Positions 1 through 11,900 of a stretch of 64,000 nucleotides of DNA are shown here, piece by piece. Numbering within the stretch: position 1 is the stretch's first letter; the number at the start of each line of letters is the position of its first letter. Location of the stretch: positions 1-64,000 of the forward strand of contig CAJZBQ010000030.1 of the NCBI GenBank assembly GCA_914767885.1, in the 5' to 3' direction. Both the position numbers and the translations under genes were made by a program. The DNA comes from Blepharisma stoltei. Taxonomy: Eukaryota; Ciliophora; Heterotrichea; Heterotrichida; Blepharismidae. The notes beneath the pieces were generated by a model that was not told the origin of the DNA, searched no databases, and saw nothing but the letters and a program-made list of their open reading frames with translations.

Positions 1-3000
1 AACACCCTAACACCCTAACACCCTAACACCCTAACACCCTAACACCCTAACACCCTAACACCCTAGACACCCTAACACCCTAACACCCTAACACCCTAAC
101 ACCCTAACACCCTAACACCCTAACACCCTAACACCCTAACACCCTAACACCCTAACACCCTAACACCCCTAACACCCTAACACCCTAACACCCTAACACC
201 CTAACACCCTAACACCCTAACACCCTAACACCCTAACACCCTAACACCCTAACACCCTAACACCCTAACACCCTAACACCCTAACACCCTAACACCCTAA
301 CACCCTAACACCCTAACACCCTAACACCCTAACACCCTAACACCCTAACACCCTAACACCCTAACACCCTAACACCCTAACACCCTAACACCCTAACACC
401 CTAACACCCTAACACCCTAACACCCTAACACCCTAACACCCTAACACCCTAACACCCTAACACCCTAACACCCTAACACCCTAACACCCTAACACCCTAA
501 CACCCTAACACCCTAACACCCTAACACCCTAACACCCTAACACCCTAACACCCTAACACCCTAACACCCTAACACCCTAACACCCTAACACCCTAACACC
601 CTAACACCCTAACACCCTAACACCCTAACACCCTAACACCCTAACACCCTAACACCCTAACACCCTAACACCCTAACACCCTAACACCCTAACACCCTAA
701 CACCCTAACACCCTAACACCCTAACACCCTAACACCCTAACACCCTAACACCCTAACACCCTAACACCCTAACACCCTAACACCCTAACACCCTAACACC
801 CTAACACCCTAACACCCTAACACCCTAACACCCTAACACCCTAACACCCTAACACCCTAACACCCTAACACCCTAACACCCTAACACCCTAACACCCTAA
901 CACCCTAACACCCTAACACCCTAACACCCTAACACCCTAACACCCTAACACCCTAACACCCTAACACCCTAACACCCTAACACCCTAACACCCTAACACC
1001 CTAACACCCTAACACCCTAACACCCTAACACCCTAACACCCTAACACCCTAACACCCTAACACCCTAACACCCTAACACCCTAACACCCTAACACCCTAA
1101 CACCCTAACACCCTAACACCCTAACACCCTAACACCCTAACACCCTAACACCCTAACACCCTAACACCCTAACACCCTAACACCCTAACACCCTAACACC
1201 CTAACACCCTAACACCCTAACACCCTAACACCCTAACACCCTAACACCCTAACACCCTAACACCCTAACACCCTAACACCCTAACACCCTAACACCCTAA
1301 CACCCTAACACCCTAACACCCTAACACCCTAACACCCTAACACCCTAACACCCTAACACCCTAACACCCTAACACCCTAACACCCTAACACCCTAACACC
1401 CTAACACCCTAACACCCTAACACCCTAACACCCTAACACCCTAACACCCTAACACCCTAACACCCTAACACCCTAACACCCTAACACCCTAACACCCTAA
1501 CACCCTAACACCCTAACACCCTAACACCCTAACACCCTAACACCCTAACACCCTAACACCCTAACACCCTAACACCCTAACCCTACACCCTAACACCCTA
1601 ACACCCTAACACCCTAACACCCTAACACCCTAACACCCTAACACCCTAACACCCTAACACCCTAACACCCTAACACCCTAACACCCTAACACCCTAACAC
1701 CCTAACACCCTAACACCCTAACACCCTAACACCCTAACACCCTAACACCCTAACACCCTAACACCCTAACACCCTAACACCCTAACACCCTAACACCCTA
1801 ACACCCTAACACCCTAACACCCTAACACCCTAACACCCTAACACCCTAACACCCTAACACCCTAACACCCTAACACCCTAACACCCTAACACCCTAACAC
1901 CCTAACACCCTAACACCCTAACACCCTAACACCCTAACACCCTAACACCCTAACACCCTAACACCCTAACACCCTAACACCCTAACACCCTAACACCCTA
2001 ACACCCTAACACCCTAACACCCTAACACCCTAACACCCTAACACCCTAACACCCTAACACCCTAACACCCTAACACCCTAACACCCTAACACCCTAACAC
2101 CCTAACACCCTAACACCCTAACACCCTAACACCCTAACACCCTAACACCCTAACACCCTAACACCCTAACACCCTAACACCCTAACACCCTAACACCCTA
2201 ACACCCTAACACCCTAACACCCTAACACCCTAACACCCTAACACCCTAACACCCTAACACCCTAACACCCTAACACCCTAACACCCTAACACCCTAACAC
2301 CCTAACACCCTAACACCCTAACACCCTAACACCCTAACACCCTAACACCCTAACACCCTAACACCCTAACACCCTAACACCCTAACACCCTAACACCCTA
2401 ACACCCTAACACCCTAACACCCTAACACCCTAACACCCTAACACCCTAACACCCTAACACCCTAACACCCTAACACCCTAACACCCTAACACCCTAACAC
2501 CCTAACACCCTAACACCCTAACACCCTAACACCCTAACACCCTAACACCCTAACACCCTAACACCCTAACACCCTAACACCCTAACACCCTAACACCCTA
2601 ACACCCTAACACCCTAACACCCTAACACCCTAACACCCTAACACCCTAACACCCTAACACCCTAACACCCTAACACCCTAACACCCTAACACCCTAACAC
2701 CCTAACACCCTAACACCCTAACACCCTAACACCCTAACACCCTAACACCCTAACACCCTAACACCCTAACACCCTAACACCCTAACACCCTAACACCCTA
2801 ACACCCTAACACCCTAACACCCTAACACCCTAACACCCTAACACCCTAACACCCTAACACCCTAACACCCTAACACCCTAACACCCTAACACCCTAACAC
2901 CCTAACACCCTAACACCCTAACACCCTAACACCCTAACACCCTAACACCCTAACACCCTAACACCCTAACACCCTAACACCCTAACACCCTAACACCCTA

Positions 3001-3148
3001 ACACCCTAACACCCTAACACCCTAACACCCTAACACCCTAACACCCTAACACCCTAACACCCTAACACCCTAACACCCTAACACCCTAACACCCTAACAC
3101 CCTAACACCCTAACACCCTAACACCCTAACACCCTAACACCCTAACAC
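1..3148. repeat. Telomeric repeat tract
   Basis: About 390 tandem copies of an 8-bp unit (AACACCCT as written; TTAGGGTG-type G strand on the other strand), with a few variant units near 65, 165 and 1577. The C-rich strand reads 5'->3' inward, as expected at a left chromosome end. CCCTAACA-type telomeres are known from heterotrich ciliates. About 3.1 kb is long for a ciliate macronuclear telomere and fits a germline chromosome better (inference). Confidence 0.95.
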
Positions 3149-4006
3149 TCCTTCTAATATTTCAAAAAGATATGAAAAAAGCTGAACTAATTTAATTATT
3201 TATAACACTGAATCTAATACCCAAGAAGAAATCAAAACCTTTCAGATTCCAGAGCAACTAGACTTCGAAACTTGCATAACTCAACTTCCAAATGGCAAGC
3301 TATTCTGTTATGGCAAATCTGATCCGATTTCTGGAATTACAGTACTGATTGATGTGAATGGTGGAGTCGAAGTTCTGCCATCTGGAACTCCTTGCCTTTT
3401 CTCATCATGTATCTATTTCAACAACAGTGTTTATTGCTTTGGAGGATTTAAAAAAAAGATTTTAAATCTTTCCTGCAGATTTGATTTGGATCGAAACCAA
3501 TGAATTAAATTAACTCCAATGCCGAAACATGATTATATGTGCAGTACTATAATATTTAATGGAAATATTGTGATTTCGGGAAAGGAAAATAAAAAGATTT
3601 TGCAATATTCAATTGGTAATGAATCTTTTTCGGCAATTCCTTATTGCTTTGTAGAGAATAAAATAAAGATTCTGATAAGCACAGACAGACTATATGTGAT
3701 TGAATGCCCTGGATCAATCTGTGAAAGCGAAATTGGAAATTGCTTGAAATGGAAACGAATAGGAGATCAACAATCAATTACGATCCTATTCAAGTGTATT
3801 GTTCATATAATAAAGGAGGAATATACATCTCAAGTCATTCTGAATTGGCTAAAGAATATTATTATTTTGATTTAAATCAAAAAACCATTATTGATATTGC
3901 TCACATTAATGGGCATGCCTCACTTAGAAGAGCAGGTCAAAAGATTGAAGTAGTAAAATACAGTAACCAGAATTTTAAGCTCGATCCTCATTTTCTGGAT
4001 GAATGA
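3149..4006 (+). pseudogene. Kelch-type protein fragment truncated by the telomere
   Basis: Read from about 3150 the sequence codes for kelch-like beta-propeller strands: blocks such as NSVYCFGGF and NQWIKLTPMP (Trp from TGA), and later NYDPIQVYCSYNKGG. No start codon precedes it; coding sequence runs back to the last telomere unit, so the 5' part of the gene is missing. The frame shifts near 3750-3780 with no GTA...TAG intron that would repair it, and the second frame ends a few codons after 4006. It overlaps the start of the downstream TPR frame, so kelch and TPR parts may once have been one protein. The function of the intact gene is unknown; kelch repeats generally bind partner proteins. 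Confidence 0.6.
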
Positions 4007-4821
4007 AATCTAATGGCAATACTCTAAAAGAATTAGGAAAAATTCTATGAACAATCGAAAGCTTAGACGAAGCAATCAAAGACAACCCAAACAATGTTGA
4101 TTTATACAATGAAAAATGCAAAATTTTTTGTGGAATAAAAAGATATCAAGAAGCAATAGAATGCTATGACGAAGCAATCAAACTCAACCCAAACAATGCT
4201 AAAATTCACGATAATAAAGGCCTCGTTTTTCATAGTTTACAAAGATATTTAGAAGCAATCGAATGCTATGATGAAGCAATTAAAATCAATCCAAATAACG
4301 CGACTTTATACGATAAAAAAGGCATCGCTTTTACTAATTTAAGAAGATATCCAGAAGCAATCGAATGCTTTGACGAAGCAATCAAACTTAATCTAAGAAA
4401 TAGTAATATTTACTTAAAGAAAGGATATCTTTTAAATGAATTAGGAAGATATCAAGAAGCATTAGAAAGCTATGATGAAGCAATTAAAATCAATCCAAAT
4501 AACGACAAGCTTTATAATTATAAAGCAGACATTCTTATTGTTTTAGAGAGATATCAAGAAGTAATACCATGCTATACTATGGCAATCAAAATTATACCCA
4601 ATAATCCTTTGTATATATGCAAACGAGCTAAAGCATTTTATAATCTCAGACAAGAAGCAAGGGCTTTGGAAGACTTTAATAGGGCTTATAGTTTAAAGCA
4701 AGAAAAGCAAGGTAGTGTTTTCACTAAAAATGAATGAAAACTTTCAGAAAATGAGATCAATTTTATTAATGACTTATTAGGCCGAGAGCGTATTGAACTA
4801 CTCCAAAAAATGCAGATTTAG
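4003..4821 (+). CDS. TPR-repeat protein (subtelomeric)
   Basis: Starting at ATG 4003 and ending at TAG 4819-4821, a 272-residue frame contains at least six tandem 34-residue TPR units, with the repeating pattern RYQEAIECYDEAIKLNPNN and small variations. TPRs form helical scaffolds for protein binding; no catalytic motif is seen. Two TGA codons (4048, in ILWTIES, and about 4735, in KNEWKL) are read as Trp; all TAA/TAG triplets are out of frame until the end. The start overlaps the end of the kelch fragment, so this may be the C-terminal half of a kelch-TPR protein that lost its N-terminus and frame. Expression is uncertain because of that context. Confidence 0.6.
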
Positions 4822-5291
4822 AATAAAATTAGTTCTAATAAGCCTTCTTTATAATATTATATAGAGCATATGCAATGTTTTTATTTGAATACAACCTTGA
4901 AGCTGAATATGCAAGCCCATACCTCTCTTCTTAAACTTTATCTTATGACTGCAATTAAGTTTATCTTATTAATAGTAGTCAAAGCCTATCATCTTATCTC
5001 ATCTCATCTCTTTTCTTTTTTGCTATGCTTATGACCAATCAAATTTGCCTGTTTATTGAAAGAAGATGTGCAATAACTTTTGATACTTTAGAAGAATTAA
5101 ATTATTAAGTGTGCATTAATCAATTTCAAAATGGGAATTATTTTATTTTGATAGCTATATAACTCCAATAGTTATTGATAGTAATTATAACATTTGCAGC
5201 ACTATCTAAATATAAAAACATTAATATTATTTTTATCTTCAATTAACTCGAATACATGAAAAGCTAATTTTTTAAAATGGAGAGAATAACC
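4822..5291. other. Intergenic, AT-rich
   Basis: No coding frame, RNA gene or clear repeat was recognised here. Several short TATCTTAT-like runs occur near 4980-5010. Confidence 0.5.
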
Positions 5292-5546
5292 CTATAAAGT
5301 AGGACTCATTATTTTACTATTAAAAACCAAATGGAAAAATGATCCGCTTTGAACATTGTAACTTGCAAGTGTTCCTATGTTTTCTAATATTTTTCCCGCA
5401 AAAATAAGTCTTTGTTTATTAATAGAGATGCGCTTGAGGTTTTTAAGCTTAGTTTTGACATCATAAACAGTATCTGAAGAATTAACATCAAGCACAAGTG
5501 TTTCGCCCTCCAAGGTCTTAATAAATATTTGCATACTTCCAGACAT
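5292..5546 (-). CDS. Ubiquitin-like domain protein
   Basis: An 84-residue frame whose whole length is one ubiquitin-like fold: start MQIFIKTLEGETLVLDV, then the DTVYDVKTKL helix, the KQRLIFAGKIL strand-turn and the end SGSFFHLVF. The family pattern (MQIFVKTL..., QQRLIFAGK) is easy to see. It has four extra N-terminal residues and a short tail (SKIMSPTL) instead of a terminal Gly-Gly, so it is probably not conjugated as a modifier and is more likely a ubiquitin-like binding module. ATG 5546 is the only sensible start. It is isolated between subtelomeric relics and may be an orphan copy, but the frame is clean. Confidence 0.7.
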   Translation of the reverse strand: MSGSMQIFIKTLEGETLVLDVNSSDTVYDVKTKLKNLKRISINKQRLIFAGKILENIGTLASYNVQSGSFFHLVFNSKIMSPTL

Positions 5547-5579
5547 TATTTTATAAACGATTCATTCTTGGGGAATTTT

Positions 5580-6330
5580 TTATTTTCCTTTTAGACTTAG
5601 CCATCGAAGCTCACGAAGAAATAAAGGATAATAATATCTACGCACCAATCAAAAAGATATAAAGTGATGACGAAACTCAAAAATTAACTTCCAAGATAAG
5701 CAAAGAATTTAGTCTATATCAGTAATGCCCATTGGATAGCTTCACTCAAATTGCAAAAAAAATTGAATTAGTAGAAAAACTGTAGCTAAAATATTGCGAG
5801 AGTGAAACGATTTCCAGTCTCATCAAGAAGATAAAAGAGGGAGAAAAATATAAATATATTCTAATAAAGCAATGCAACTATTAAAAACTATTAAGACTGA
5901 GATCCTACTCTTTCAGTTTCAGAAAAAATAAAAATAGCAAATGAAGCAGATAATACTTTTAATTTCTTAGTCAACCAAGTTTATTATTTTATGAAAAAGA
6001 ATGGTTATAGTTATAAAAGATGCAGAGTTCATCCATAAAAAGAAAGTTTAGATTAAGCAAAACTAAAAGACTGGTCTTGCCATGAAGTTTTAGATTTAGT
6101 TGAAAGCAATAAAGACATTATTAATATTGATTAATTTTATACAGTCAATGAATCCTGATTTCAGAATTCTACGAGACCATAGATTTATATCGAGGCCTTA
6201 TGATGACAGTAATTTTTAACGCCCCTTATACTCCAAAATTTGCTTTTATCGAAAGAGTGGCCAGCTAATCAAGCATAAATTCAAAATTAATTCAGAAAAA
6301 AATCTCTTGAAACGGCTTAAACAATCAAAA
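5580..6330 (+). pseudogene. Tc1/mariner (IS630-like) transposase relic
   Basis: In the frame read around 5895-6200 the sequence resembles the middle of Tc1/mariner/IS630 transposases: an element like DPTLSVSEKIKIANEA, then YYFMKKNGYSYKRCRVHP (the usual 'KK.GYSYKR.R..P' block), then NKDIINID, where the first catalytic Asp of the DDE triad is expected (IFIDE in the family). The frame holds several TAA/TAG triplets and a frame change near 5880, so it is not a working gene in a TAA/TAG-stop code. TIRs were not identified. Germline-limited Tc1/mariner elements are known in ciliates. Confidence 0.5.
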
Positions 6331-6404
6331 TGAGGTTCAAATAAAAATTTCAATTAAATCGATTAAAAAAAATAATAATTTTCATGTCTCTTGCAACAAA
6401 ATTA

Positions 6405-6985
6405 TATACATTAAAATGGAGACACGTGCCAACCTGCCCTGTTGGCGCAGTAGTCCAGAACTTATGGCTACGGCGAAATGGGACGGAATCCGAGCCGAGA
6501 ATCAGACGCAGGCTCAAGAAGTGTGTATCCGCGTAGGTTTTGGCTGCTTTCTTGTGGTTGGAAATGGAGGTGCTCAACAACATCCTTTGGATCCTAAGAC
6601 CCATGGGCATTCCTTTACCGAGAAACTGGGGGTTTCGGCCCAGGCCACAGGGGGAACAGTTCTTTTTCCTGTAGCTGTTGAAAGAAGGCACTTTAACACC
6701 CGATAGACTCCAAGGATTCTTGGAAATAGCTATCCAATCGCCCATAGCAGGGCCGCAGAAATCAATAAGCCGCCCACTCAAGACTGAAGCCGCAAGGCAA
6801 GGAGGAGACAGAAGGTACCGGAAGGGCACTCGTAAGAGGGATAGACCCTCTGGTCTGGAGCCGAAAAGCGGTAAAACCTTCCGTAAGGGAGGTATTTTGG
6901 TGACTGCGCCATCAATATGGCTAGCGCCTGTCTATAATAGTCCTAATCCTCTTGCAGCAAATTTTCGATGCGCATCTTAAATTTT
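6405..6985 (+). mobile_element. SINE-like retroposon copy (GC-rich)
   Basis: A GC-rich island in AT-rich surroundings, starting at TTAAAATGGAGACACG (about 6410) and ending near GGTGACTGCGCC (about 6900-6985). The reverse complement of its distal part matches the elements at 51862-52022 and 59433-60255 (shared CAGTCACCAA, CGCTTTTCG, CTCCTCCTTGCC, CCCAGTTTC blocks). Open frames inside are incidental. No flanking repeat could be fixed. Confidence 0.65.
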
Positions 6986-7017
6986 TCCGTACTTTTTAGC
7001 TAGATAAGTTTAATAAA

Positions 7018-7134
7018 ATGGCGAGCGATGACAATAGCCGTCCAAATCTCGATGAGAAGGTCATTGACACTCCTATAGCAGCACTGTTTTATGATTTTTT
7101 TGAGAAACTCAAATGCCTTAATTTTTTTTTATAA
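7018..7134 (+). CDS. Short hypothetical ORF
   Basis: ATG 7018 sits in the AAAATGG context seen at many genuine starts here and opens a 38-codon frame (start MASDDNSRPNLDEKV) that ends at TAA in a T-rich run. It follows directly on the SINE-like element. It could be the 5' piece of a decayed gene; nothing downstream continues it convincingly. Confidence 0.2.
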   Translation: MASDDNSRPNLDEKVIDTPIAALFYDFFEKLKCLNFFL

Positions 7135-7135
7135 A

Positions 7136-8957
7136 AATGTTGGGTTGCAGTAGGCATGAAAATTTTTTCGAGAAATTGTTGTTGCAATAGACATGAAGAT
7201 TGAGGGGGGGGTCATCGTTATTAACTCAGGTGCCTAGGACCATATTTTTCTGGTCAGTATTCTGTTGGTGCATAATGATCAATTATGGTGCGTAAATTAT
7301 ATAATTGTCAGCTCAAATATTACTATAAATACTATCTATGCACTATAAACAGCATGAAAGCATAAGAAATAATCTTAAACTGTTATCTCATAAAAATTGT
7401 TTAAAGCTAAATGTTAATATACTCTTAAAAAAAGGAAATAATATCTTTACTTATTAGAAAATATTTGAAATAAAAGCAATACATTTTTAATTAAGCTAAT
7501 TTATGATATATATTTTATTCAATTATTTAAAGATTGGGTGCTTTCTTGTTTAAAGTCTTTACCCAATACAATCTTCAAAATTTTTGTCTGCTGTGGGTGA
7601 ACCATCCTGATTAACCAGAGCTTGAACTCTTAAATTTTAATCAATCAAATATTTAATAACGTTTAATAATGTCTTAATTAAATCATTTTCAAAATCTTAG
7701 AAGATAGATACTGCAAGTTTGACTATGATTAAGTTACCATAAGCGATATAGCCACAATGGCAAGCTCCTGCCAAAAAGCTTGAGCTTTTCCTTAGCGCAA
7801 GAGCACTATATAGGATGAATGCAAAAAATAATCACTTGGAAACTTAAATTGGCTGGATCGGAGCACAGAATACAAAGAAGATTTATATTTGTATATCTGT
7901 TAGATATGTATTTTGCTTTACAAGCCAAGCTTATCGTGGCAACTGCATAAGTGATTTACTTAGAATTTGTAAGAATTCATAAATTATTCCTAAGATTTTA
8001 TTGCTGTTTATATAGCATCTCTCTTTTTATTAATAAAGCAATCGCATTTCATTCAATACTCCAAAAACAAAAAATAAAGCTTCAAGCACAATTACTTTCA
8101 GAAAGATTCTAACAAATACTAATTCGCCAGCTAAATTTCTAATTTTGCAGGCTGCATACATTATTTCTCTATGTAATCACGCTTGCACTTGCCTCATCCT
8201 ACATGGCCGAAGAGAGGCAATGATGATTTTAAGCTGACCATGCATCTGAATCTTCCACAATCTTTAACTTTGCAAAGTTGCATACTTTGGATCTTTGACG
8301 CATCCCTAAACAAACTACCACTACTATTTTTTTGTACAAAGTGCGAATAACGACCAAAAAATGTGCATTTTCATCGATTTTGATCAAAAGAATGTAAAAA
8401 ATGATTACCTCCCTCTGTGTGATAAAGAAAATTTTTTGACCGCACCGAGAGGAAGTTAGAGTCTAATTTTAATTATAAAATTATGAGAACAGCAAAAAAT
8501 TCTTAAAATCTTGAAAATTTGTCAGAATGCGTGCATTTCCTATTCACCATTGTCGCCAGGAGTCTTAATGTCAGGGCAGACAAAAATTAAAAATATTTAA
8601 CATTTTTTTTTATTTTGAGAACGGTCTTCATTTTTCTTTAAGAATAATAAAATTCCATAAGAAAACAAAATACATGCACTGATTGACAAATAGCATTGCT
8701 AATTTTATAATGAATTTCACAAATAAATTTCATTTAAGTCTCTGGAGACCTCATATATTATATCCCCATCCTCCCAAAAGTATTTATTTGATGTTTTTTA
8801 ACTCTCAATTTCCTATTAAATATGTATCATTATAAAATCTATAATGACTTGGCACCTGAACACCCCATCACCTCATATCTATTTGTTAATTCTTGATAGG
8901 TGAAGTGCCAAAAAGAAAATGCACAATGCATATTAATTAATTTATAAAATTAGCATT
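7136..8957. other. Intergenic, AT-rich, possible decayed coding sequence
   Basis: No intact gene. Around 7510-8160 both strands contain protein-like stretches only if TAA/TAG are read as sense, which is weak evidence. Near 8405-8465 a short segment with opposed ACCTCCCTCT and GAGAGGAAG ends looks like a small MITE/IES remnant. A run of eight G at 7202 and AT-rich tracts otherwise. Confidence 0.4.
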
Positions 8958-11900
8958 ATGAACATCAATCTAATTTTAGCTATCCTTATGCCCTCATTTT
9001 CACTCATGGTGAATTTTTTATGCAATCCTTCTCTCTGCCCTCCTTCATCAGTAAATTTAATGTAGAGAGGTGACCAAATCTGTAACCCAAACTGCATGCT
9101 TTCCTATTGCAATTATGACTCAAGCTCTTCAATAAACCCAAAACTGAATCCTGAAAAATCTGATTGCTATAAGTCTTGCACCGAAAATTTCGCTTGCTTA
9201 CCTTCAAGTCTTGGAAATGGGATTTGTGATCAAAATTGCAATAACCCCACATGTGGTTACGACTTTGGAGATTGCGGGTATTGCTCTTCTTCATGTAAGC
9301 TGTTATATAGGTTTCCAAACCGATTTATACTCAAGCTGCTCTCAATCTTGTAATAACCAAAATTGCTATTATAATCTTGGATCTTGTGCAGATTGCTCCC
9401 CAGGATGCTATGGCTCTATGCTTGGAGATGGAAATTGTGACTCAAAGTGCAATGTTTCCTCCTGCAATTATGATTTTGGAGATTGCACTGCTAATGAATG
9501 CAGCTCTGGCTGCAAGCTTTGAATGATTGGGGACAATAATTGTAATGAAGAGTGCTATAATGAATCTTGCAATTGAGACGGAGAAGATTGCGATTGCTCT
9601 GAAGGCTGTCATTCTTATATGAAATCTAACGGAACTTGTGACGAAATTTGCAATACTCCAGAATGCGATTATGATGGAGGCGACTGCGGCAACTGCGCTA
9701 GTGGATGTTGAGAATCTATGCTTGGAGATGGGCACTGCGATGCTCCTTGCAATGTAAGTAGCTGCTCTTATGATAATTACGATTGTGGATGTGCTAATGG
9801 GTGTACAAAAGAAAGTTATGGACAATGCAAAGATGCATGCATGACTGCTTATTGTAAATATGACACAATAAATGAAAATTCTAGCTCCCTTCTAGACAAA
9901 AAAAAATATTTGACCGCTAACAAAGGGGGTTAATTTTTTTCAAATTATCTATAGTAATTTTTCCCCAAAATCCGATTCACAAAAGCAATTTAATTTTTTA
10001 AATTTATGTATGCAAATTGTTTTAAAATTTAGCAAAATTAGATAGAGATTTAATTAGAATAATTATCACTTATGTATATTAATTATTTTTTATAATAATT
10101 TTATATTTTTTTTTGTTTTCGCTGCAAAAGGTGGGGGTTTTTGCCAAAAAATAAGCATTTTTTCAATAGTTTTATTTACGCATGGAGGGGGATAAATGCC
10201 AAGACCAAAATTTGAGTTTATTTTCTTTACATTATACGCTTATTAATAAAAACATTACTTTAAATGCGAGTGTGCAAAACTGCACAAGCATTACAAACTG
10301 TACTTCCAGCGAAGCCCTTGACACAGAAAACTGCTATGATACTTGCAATAGCCAAAACTGCATCTATTCTTGAAATCAGTGCTCTGCCAATACTTGTGCA
10401 GATTCCAACTGCTTATCTTGCTATTCTAAAGCTGTTGGGAGTTGCTTTAAGTGCAAATCTAATATGAATCAATTTTATGGGTACTGTCTTAGTTATTGTC
10501 CTGCTGGATACGAATCTATTCAGTTGTTTGAAAGCTATAAGATTTGCTCCATAATCCCAGACCGTTCAACCAAGAAGAATCCTGCAATATATTATGTGAC
10601 TTCAGTGCTGAACAACGTTACCAATGGAGGAAACGGAACTTATTCAAACCCATTCACAACTCTTTCTATAGCTTTAGCCTCAATATATACAAAATATTCA
10701 ATTATTTATCTATTGGATGACGGACAGCATTATTTGTATTGCATTGGCGCAGTTAATCCCCTGCTAACTTTGCTTCCTGATAGCTGCAACCCTTTAATTA
10801 GAAATTTCAATCTAACTGAGCTTCTTATTGCTCCATATAGCAATTCCTCAATTGTTTTAAAAACAAAGCCAGGTTTTAAAATCCTGACATTTACAGTAAC
10901 AAATACTACAACTTTAACACTAAAAAACATTAGTTTTAGCGGAAAGGAGATCTTATCTACCTGTCCACCAGACAACCAATATTGCACATACTGTGCCAAC
11001 ATAACTTTGGGAACTGATGGAAATTATTATAGCGATCAAGGCACAAAAGTTACTACTTTTTTGACCTCAGCAACTTGTGCTACTTTTCACACAAAAAATT
11101 TATTTTATTTATACTTAGGTGCCCAATTATATTTAGAAAATGTGAACATATCTAACTGGAGGATGGAATTTAACTCTATAATATCTAGCTTCGGAGGAAA
11201 CGTGACTCTCAATAAGGTGAATTTTGATAACATTCGGTGCATGTATGGAAGTTCAAATAGTTATCAGAAGAAATACTCAGTGATATATTTCCAGGACTGT
11301 GGAGACCCAAACTATAACTGTGGAAGCTTTAGCTATACAAGCGGCGTTATTACAAGAATTAACAATGGCTATGAATATGGATATGCTACGTTTTCGGCAT
11401 TTTTCACTGCTGATAGAATAAGAAAGGCAAGTTTTAAAAATTTGAATTTTACCAATAATATTGCTTATTTTCTATCGACTTCCAAGGACAGCTACAGCAA
11501 TGCATATAACTCAAACCCTTTAATCAAGTTAACGATATTTCGAATTTTAGAAGTTAGCAATTGCATCTTTCTTAATAACGCTGCGAATTCAAGCCTTATT
11601 TACCTGTATCCAAGATACCTTACTCTCTCCTTTTAAGGGATTCATTTTTACTTTAAAAAAATTATAATAAATTATACATAAAAAGATTTTTTGGTTTCAA
11701 AATATCCTATTTACAAATATTTAAAGAAAGATCTAATTAATTTTATAAAATTTATATCAAGAATGCAGGAATTTACAGTAAATGATTAATTATATGTAAA
11801 ATATTTATATTAAAAATATTTTTCTCAGTTTAGTAAAGATTAATTTTTACAAAAAATATGCATTTTTCATAGTTTCTTTTGCTCTAAAATAGGAAGGTTA

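Noticed and set aside
1-3148. Tandem repeat as a CRISPR array or satellite
   Set aside because: Unit of 8 bp without spacers at the sequence end, matching a known ciliate telomere repeat.
3650-3667. GTAGAGAATAAAATAAAG as an intron in the kelch fragment
   Set aside because: It is 18 nt, keeps the frame either way and lacks the TAG end; it cannot explain the downstream frame shift.
6350-6980. Three ORFs of 96-159 codons on both strands
   Set aside because: They lie in the GC-rich SINE-like element, overlap each other, and homologous copies do not keep the frames.
7510-8160. Long protein-like frames on both strands if TAA, TAG and TGA are all sense codons
   Set aside because: With no stop codons any frame is open; the plus and minus readings looked equally plausible and no family motif appears, so it is not evidence for a gene.
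9882-10192. IESs interpreted as long spliceosomal introns
   Set aside because: They lack GT...AG ends, have inverted termini and target-site repeats, and the true introns here are 15-17 nt.
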